Source: SM23-62 sp964575235 (GTDB lineage: Bacteria > Bacteroidota > Bacteroidia > Bacteroidales > SM23-62). Taken from it: a stretch of 27,648 nt of DNA. The notes beneath the pieces were generated by a model. It ran no database searches. It saw nothing but the letters and a program-made list of their open reading frames with translations, and was not told the DNA's origin. Each line of letters starts with the position of its first letter. Positions within the stretch are counted from its first letter, which is position 1. Below are positions 23,114-27,648 of this stretch, in pieces. Position numbers and translations under genes: made by a program. The stretch spans positions 1-27,648 of the forward strand of contig CAZNQG010000041.1 in NCBI GenBank assembly GCA_964575235.1, given 5' to 3'.

Positions 23114-25253
23114 AAAAACAGCCGGTGTTGCCGCCTCAGGCAAAACCACCGGAGCTGACTCCCGGTTCCCGGGCATTGCTGCATTAGCCTCTGCAATCCT
23201 GTTCGCCCTGAGCATTCAGCCCCTCCGTTCCCAGGAACCCTATTCGACCCGTTCCGTGGTGGTCGAGGACCTGATCGAGAAAATCGCCCGTGAATCCGAG
23301 GAGGAACTGGATTACCACACCCTGTTCGCCGATTTCTACGCTTACCTGGAGGAGCCCCTCAACCTGAATACGGCCAGCCGTGAAGAGCTGGAAAGGCTCC
23401 ACCTGCTGACCGATTTCCAGATCCTCAGCCTGCAGGAATACATACGCGAGAACGGACCCCTGCTGAGCGTCTACGAGCTTCCCCTGGTATATGGGTTTGA
23501 CGAAGCCCTGGCCCGCACCCTGCAACCCCTGGTTACCCTGGAACCCCCGGGCAGGTCCCCCGCCCCGAAATCCCGCAAAAGTTCCCACCAGCTCATGGTG
23601 CGGGCAGGAGCTGTGCTGGAGGAACAGGAAGGCTACTCCCCCATCACCGATTCGGCACTCGCGGCGAATCCCAATGCACGCTACCTGGGAAACCGCCTGA
23701 GGATCACCACCCGGTACCGGTACCGATGGGGCGACAAGATTTCGATAGGGTACAACGGCGATAAGGACCCGGGGGAACCCTTCTTCAGCGGGGAAAACCG
23801 GCAGGGATTCGATTTCAATTCCGCCTACTACCAGGCCAATAATATCTGGAAGTTCAAGCGGATCGTGGCGGGAAATTACCAGGTCCGGGCGGGACAGGGA
23901 CTCAGCCTCTGGTCGGGACTGGCCTTCGGCAAGTCGCCCGAAATCCTGAACCTCCGGAAAAAGGGGAGCGTTCTGGCCCCGTACACTTCGGTCGATGAGA
24001 ATCGTTTTATGCGGGGACTTTCGGCCACCCTTGGATTCGGCAATTTCGATTTTACCGGCTTTGTTTCGCAAAAGCGGATCGACGCCAACATTCTCACCGA
24101 TACACTGGATGAGTATTATGCCTTCAGCTCCTTCCAGCGGACCGGTTACCACCGCACTCCCGGCGAATTCGAGGACAAGGATGCCGTCCGTGAAACGGTC
24201 GCCGGCGGGAACATCTCCTGGAGCCGAGGTCAGTTAAGAATCGGCGCGAGCTTCCTTCGCTATTCCTTCGATAAGGATTACGAAAGGCTCTGGGGGGGCA
24301 GTCCCATACCAATCCTGAACGGGAACATAAACTCGAACATCGGGGTGGACTACCTCCTGGTCCTCAAACGGGTGAGCCTCTTCGGTGAATTTTCCTCGAG
24401 CATGAATTCAGGTACCGGCCCGTGGTTTGAGCATCAGGCGATGTTGAACGGGGCCAGCTTCGAGCTTCATCCCAGGGTTTCCATGTCCGTGCTGTACCGC
24501 TACCTGGGCTCCGGGTTCACCGCCCTGTACGGAAACGCCTTCCGCGAAAATTACATAAACTCGAACGAGAACGGGATTTATATGGGCCTGGAGATCCGCC
24601 CCTTTCCCCACTGGAGGCTGACGGGCTACCTGGACGCCTACCGCTTCCCCTACCTTGCCAAACTGTTTGCCAGCGATCACTCGGGGTTCGATTACCACCT
24701 CCAGGCCGATTACGCCGACCGGGACCGCCTGAGCGGGTACCTGCGGTTCCGTTTCAAGAAAAAACCGGGAAATGTGAACGGGGACAACCCGCCGGTGCCC
24801 GGTATGCCGGTCCCCCGCGGAAGCCAGCTCCGCTTCCACATCTCCTACCGGGCGAGTCCCTCGATCACCTTCCAGGACCGCGTGGAGGTATCGCATTACC
24901 GGAAGGAGACAGCAGAAAGCGGCTGGCTGGCTTACCACGACGTCCTGTACAGGCCTTCCGACCTCCCCCTGAGCTTCAGTATCCGCTACGCCATGTTCGA
25001 CACCGAAAGCTACGCTTCCCGGATCTACACTTACGAGCACGACGTCCTCTACGCCTTTTCCATCCCTTATTTTTACGGGCGCGGCATCCGCACCTACCTG
25101 AACGCGCGCTGGCAGATCGGCCGCCACCTGGACCTCTGGCTGAAATATGCCCTCACCTGGTACCCGGACCGCGAGAGCATCTCAAGCGGCCTGAACGAGA
25201 TCAACAGCCATCACAAACAGGACCTGGTCTGCCAGATCAGGCTTAAGTTCTAG
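23100..25253 (+). CDS. Helix-hairpin-helix protein with predicted outer-membrane beta-barrel
   Basis: The protein is 717 residues from the ATG at 23100. The frame extends upstream to 22950, but that part only crosses the previous gene. An N-terminal stretch with a hydrophobic core (about 23-43, ending in LRSQEP) looks like a signal peptide. Residues 84-148 hold two helix-hairpin-helix units of the ComEA type (LNLNTASREELERL; SVYELPLVYGFDE). From about 165 to the end the sequence has many amphipathic strands (RITTRYRYRW, GNYQVRAGQG) and finishes DLVCQIRLKF, a C-terminal phenylalanine typical of outer-membrane barrels. Such proteins recur in Bacteroidota, but I know of no established function. 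The HHH units suggest nucleic-acid or protein binding in the periplasm. Confidence 0.82.
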   Translation: MFSDKKTAGVAASGKTTGADSRFPGIAALASAILFALSIQPLRSQEPYSTRSVVVEDLIEKIARESEEELDYHTLFADFYAYLEEPLNLNTASREELERLHLLTDFQILSLQEYIRENGPLLSVYELPLVYGFDEALARTLQPLVTLEPPGRSPAPKSRKSSHQLMVRAGAVLEEQEGYSPITDSALAANPNARYLGNRLRITTRYRYRWGDKISIGYNGDKDPGEPFFSGENRQGFDFNSAYYQANNIWKFKRIVAGNYQVRAGQGLSLWSGLAFGKSPEILNLRKKGSVLAPYTSVDENRFMRGLSATLGFGNFDFTGFVSQKRIDANILTDTLDEYYAFSSFQRTGYHRTPGEFEDKDAVRETVAGGNISWSRGQLRIGASFLRYSFDKDYERLWGGSPIPILNGNINSNIGVDYLLVLKRVSLFGEFSSSMNSGTGPWFEHQAMLNGASFELHPRVSMSVLYRYLGSGFTALYGNAFRENYINSNENGIYMGLEIRPFPHWRLTGYLDAYRFPYLAKLFASDHSGFDYHLQADYADRDRLSGYLRFRFKKKPGNVNGDNPPVPGMPVPRGSQLRFHISYRASPSITFQDRVEVSHYRKETAESGWLAYHDVLYRPSDLPLSFSIRYAMFDTESYASRIYTYEHDVLYAFSIPYFYGRGIRTYLNARWQIGRHLDLWLKYALTWYPDRESISSGLNEINSHHKQDLVCQIRLKF

Positions 25254-25371
25254 CCACCCAGGCCGGAAACTGGATTTGAGGATGCGAATCAGGTTGAAAT
25301 TCCGGGTGCAGGCGGGGAAAAAGGGCATACATCAAGATCCGGTCAATCCGACCGTAATAAGGTGGAGAGAA
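25254..25371. other. Convergent intergenic gap
   Basis: The 118 bp between the barrel gene and the surface-protein gene hold one small inverted repeat (CGGTC/GACCG, 25340-25354) with no T run. No gene or confident terminator is seen. Confidence 0.5.
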
Positions 25372-27648
25372 TTATTCAACCACCAGGGTGCCCCTGAATA
25401 AGCTTTGCCCGACTAACTCAATCCGGTAATAACCAGGCTTCAGTTGCCCCCGTTGAATCTGGATACTATCCTCACATACACCTACTTTCATCCATACGAT
25501 TTTACCCATCATATCATAGAGGATTATCCTGTATTCAGCCCGATGGTCATTGGGAAATCTAATCGTGGTGTAGTCTGAAAACGGATTTGGAAATATTATA
25601 ATGTCACGGGGGGGCAGTGAATAGATGTTTGTACCGGTAGTGTCGCCCGGGTCCACAACCTTGTTATCATCCATGTTGGAGAATGAATAATAACAGGTAT
25701 CCGTACCGGCTTTCTTTGATCCCGTGGGATAGCAAGGCTCCGATAAAACGCCGGCTACCCGGTAAAAATATTTTCTTTCCAGTGCTGAAGGATCCTGGTC
25801 AGTATACACATCCACTTCTACAGGTATCTTTTCCGCAAGCGGGACCAGGCTCAAAGAATCACTCCCCCGGTAAATTGTATAATTGTCAAAAGTTGATCCC
25901 CCCTCCTGGTTGACATACATGCTCCACCTGAGATTTACTCCATCTTGGGAACTGACAAATTGCAGAAAGAGAGGTTTGTGATAGGGGCTTTTCTCCGATT
26001 CATTCCCACAGGTATCGACAACTGAAATATAATAAAGGAAGGGACGTGTTTCCGGGTTTGCCACGGTGTCTGTAAAGATACTTAGATCGTCGAATGGAAC
26101 CCTGCCAATCCGTTCATCTTCCCTGTAAATATTGTATTCCCGAATCCCTTTATCCGGGGTTTTTCCCCAGACAACCATATTCTGCCCGGTCAGCATATCG
26201 ACAGTAACGATACATATTTTTTCTTCCCCATAGGGAACTGCACTTTGGATGGTAATTTCCGCTGAATCTTTGCATCCATGGCTGTCGTTTACCTTTACAC
26301 TGTAATCTCCAGCTTCAAGATCGGAAAGCATCTGAGAAGAAGCACCATTTGACCAGGTATAATCATATGGTGGAGTCCCGCCTGAGAGGTTAGTGCTGAT
26401 ATATCCATTACTAGTATTGAGACAGATTATATCAGAATAGTTGGGATTTATTTTCAACTGATCAGGTTGAAATAAAAGGATACTGTCTGTTAAGGAACAA
26501 TTATGGGCATCCGTTACATTCACATGATAGTAAATATTTGCTGATAATCCTGATACTGTTGAATCTGCAGTATTAACAGGATCATCCCAATAATACAAAT
26601 AGGGCGGTGTTCCTCCCGATGGTGTGGCTGTTGCCGTACCGTCAGAATAACCATAACAGGAAATATTGGTACTGTCAGTTATAGTAGTTTTTAGAGTCGG
26701 TGGCTGCGCAAGAATTACACTATCCGTAACCGGAGGACAGGATTTAGCATCCGAAACAGTAACATGATAGTTAATTTCTGCGGCCAGACCGCTTGCAAGG
26801 GAATCTGTTGATTTATCCGTATTATCCCACGAATAGGAATAAGGCTTTGTCCCTCCCGATGTTGTCACTAATGCTGTACCATCCGATTCACCGTAACAGG
26901 AAATATTTGTACTGTCGGTTATTTCCGTTATCAAAGGATCGGGTTGTGAAAGGATGACGCTGTCCAAAATGGAACAACCGTTGGCATCGTTGATGGCAAC
27001 GTGATAATATTTATTGGATGATAAACCGGTCACAAGTGAATCCGTCGTTGCCGCCGGGTCATCCCACAAACAAAAATATGGCCGGGTTCCACCAGTCGGC
27101 GTTATGGTAGCAGATCCATCATAATAATCATGGCATGAAATGTTTGAGCTATCGGTGACTGAGGACAAGAGTTTAGCAGGTTGAGAAAGGATCACACTAT
27201 CAGTGTCAGTACATCCATTCGCATCCGTGATAGTGACATGATAATACTGGTTGGCCAATAAACCAGTGGCAGTCGAATCTGTTGTTCCGTCCAGATCATC
27301 CCACGTATAGATGTAGGGAGCCGTACCTCCTGATGGGGTAGTGGTGGCTATACCATCGGAATACCCGAAACAGGAGATATTGGTACTGTCGGTAATCCAT
27401 GAAATTAATGGCAAGGGCTCAGATAATACGATGCTGTCTGTGACGGACCATCCGAGACTATCTGTTACCGTTACATGGTAATAAATGTTTGATGCCAGTA
27501 TTGTTGCGGTTGAACCGGTGGTATTTCCCGGATCATCCCACTGGTAATGATAGGGTGGAGTACCCAGTGCAGGGGTGACGGTTGCCGAACCATCCGAATA
27601 TCCAAAACATGATATGTTGGTGCTGTCCGTAAATGATATCTCTGGAGG
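25372..27648 (-). CDS. SprB-repeat surface protein with T9SS C-terminal sorting domain, 5' end outside window
   Basis: The frame is open from the stop at 25372 to the window edge, giving 758 visible residues. A TTG at 27414 is not a start, because the reading frame and repeat pattern continue through it. Six tandem SprB-type repeats of about 79 residues (TDSTNISC..SDG, SGGT.PY.Y.WDD, YYHVTVTDANGC, DSVILSQP) come first. Two fibronectin III-like stretches follow (for example REYNIYRED and FDNYTIYRG). The last 75-80 residues (FPNPFSDYTTIRF, LYDMMGKIV, LKPGYYRIEL) are a type A T9SS sorting domain, removed when the protein is attached to the cell surface. It is likely an adhesin or motility-type protein. 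Its base composition is visibly more AT-rich than the neighbouring housekeeping genes. Confidence 0.93.
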   Translation of the reverse strand, partial: PPEISFTDSTNISCFGYSDGSATVTPALGTPPYHYQWDDPGNTTGSTATILASNIYYHVTVTDSLGWSVTDSIVLSEPLPLISWITDSTNISCFGYSDGIATTTPSGGTAPYIYTWDDLDGTTDSTATGLLANQYYHVTITDANGCTDTDSVILSQPAKLLSSVTDSSNISCHDYYDGSATITPTGGTRPYFCLWDDPAATTDSLVTGLSSNKYYHVAINDANGCSILDSVILSQPDPLITEITDSTNISCYGESDGTALVTTSGGTKPYSYSWDNTDKSTDSLASGLAAEINYHVTVSDAKSCPPVTDSVILAQPPTLKTTITDSTNISCYGYSDGTATATPSGGTPPYLYYWDDPVNTADSTVSGLSANIYYHVNVTDAHNCSLTDSILLFQPDQLKINPNYSDIICLNTSNGYISTNLSGGTPPYDYTWSNGASSQMLSDLEAGDYSVKVNDSHGCKDSAEITIQSAVPYGEEKICIVTVDMLTGQNMVVWGKTPDKGIREYNIYREDERIGRVPFDDLSIFTDTVANPETRPFLYYISVVDTCGNESEKSPYHKPLFLQFVSSQDGVNLRWSMYVNQEGGSTFDNYTIYRGSDSLSLVPLAEKIPVEVDVYTDQDPSALERKYFYRVAGVLSEPCYPTGSKKAGTDTCYYSFSNMDDNKVVDPGDTTGTNIYSLPPRDIIIFPNPFSDYTTIRFPNDHRAEYRIILYDMMGKIVWMKVGVCEDSIQIQRGQLKPGYYRIELVGQSLFRGTLVVE
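26242..27648 (-). repeat. Six tandem SprB-type coding repeats, period about 237 bp
   Basis: Units read from the edge inward: 27648-27415 (first unit, possibly cut), 27414-27178, 27177-26941, 26940-26701, 26700-26464 and 26463-26242. The first five share TDS(T/S)NISC and YYHV or NYHV; the sixth is more diverged (NYSDIICLNTSNG). The fourth has one additional codon (80 residues). More units probably lie beyond the window. Confidence 0.9.

Noticed and set aside
25340..25354. Bidirectional terminator between the barrel gene and the SprB-repeat gene
   Set aside because: The stem is only 5 bp and no T run follows on either strand.
26242..27648. CRISPR-like or noncoding tandem repeat array
   Set aside because: The period is about 237 bp and the units keep an open frame with SprB-type protein motifs, so this is a coding repeat.

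Overview
The window reads as chromosome of a Bacteroidota bacterium, probably a Bacteroidales-like lineage, though I cannot place it further. Three things in the sequence support this. There is a SprB-repeat surface protein ending in a type IX secretion (T9SS) C-terminal sorting domain. There are Bacteroidota-type outer-membrane barrel proteins. There are several promoter boxes of the TAnnTTTG type, with few clear Shine-Dalgarno sites. I see no rRNA, tRNA, CRISPR array, transposase or phage gene.

Left part (1-10054, minus strand): five genes run in one direction with gaps of only 19, 11, 7 and 21 bp. In transcription order they are a 12-helix MFS/nucleotide-translocase-like protein fused to HEAT repeats and a degenerate cyclic-nucleotide-binding-like domain; a membrane sensor with HAMP and a SpoIIE-type PP2C phosphatase; a cytoplasmic protein of three TIR/DUF4062-like domains; an nSTAND ATPase with one membrane helix and a seven-bladed WD40 propeller; and a secreted, probably TPR-like protein cut by the window edge. 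This looks like one signalling system spanning the inner membrane and is the most interesting part of the window. Its flank is housekeeping, not a defence island.

Middle (10055-16657): a 477 bp AT-rich divergent intergenic region holds a candidate promoter and a strong leader hairpin in front of a YhhQ/VUT-family queuosine-precursor transporter. That gene overlaps shikimate kinase tail to tail by 4 bp. aroK is the last gene of a tight minus-strand unit parE-parC-aroK (topoisomerase IV plus shikimate kinase), with a promoter box just in front of parE.

Right-middle (16658-22247): a minus-strand housekeeping run hpt, adk, obgE, PAP2 phosphatase, lplA, plsC. adk has its own promoter box, PAP2 and lplA are coupled by an ATGA overlap, and a hairpin/T-tract ends the run. 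Between the divergent genes hpt and purE lies a 146 bp fold-back element with perfect 6-bp flanking direct repeats, which I read as a MITE.

Right end (21735-27648): purE is followed on the plus strand by a PorV/PorQ-like barrel protein and, overlapping it by 14 bp, a large protein with a helix-hairpin-helix domain and a predicted outer-membrane barrel. Facing them is the 3' part of the SprB-repeat/T9SS surface protein, whose 5' end lies outside the window.
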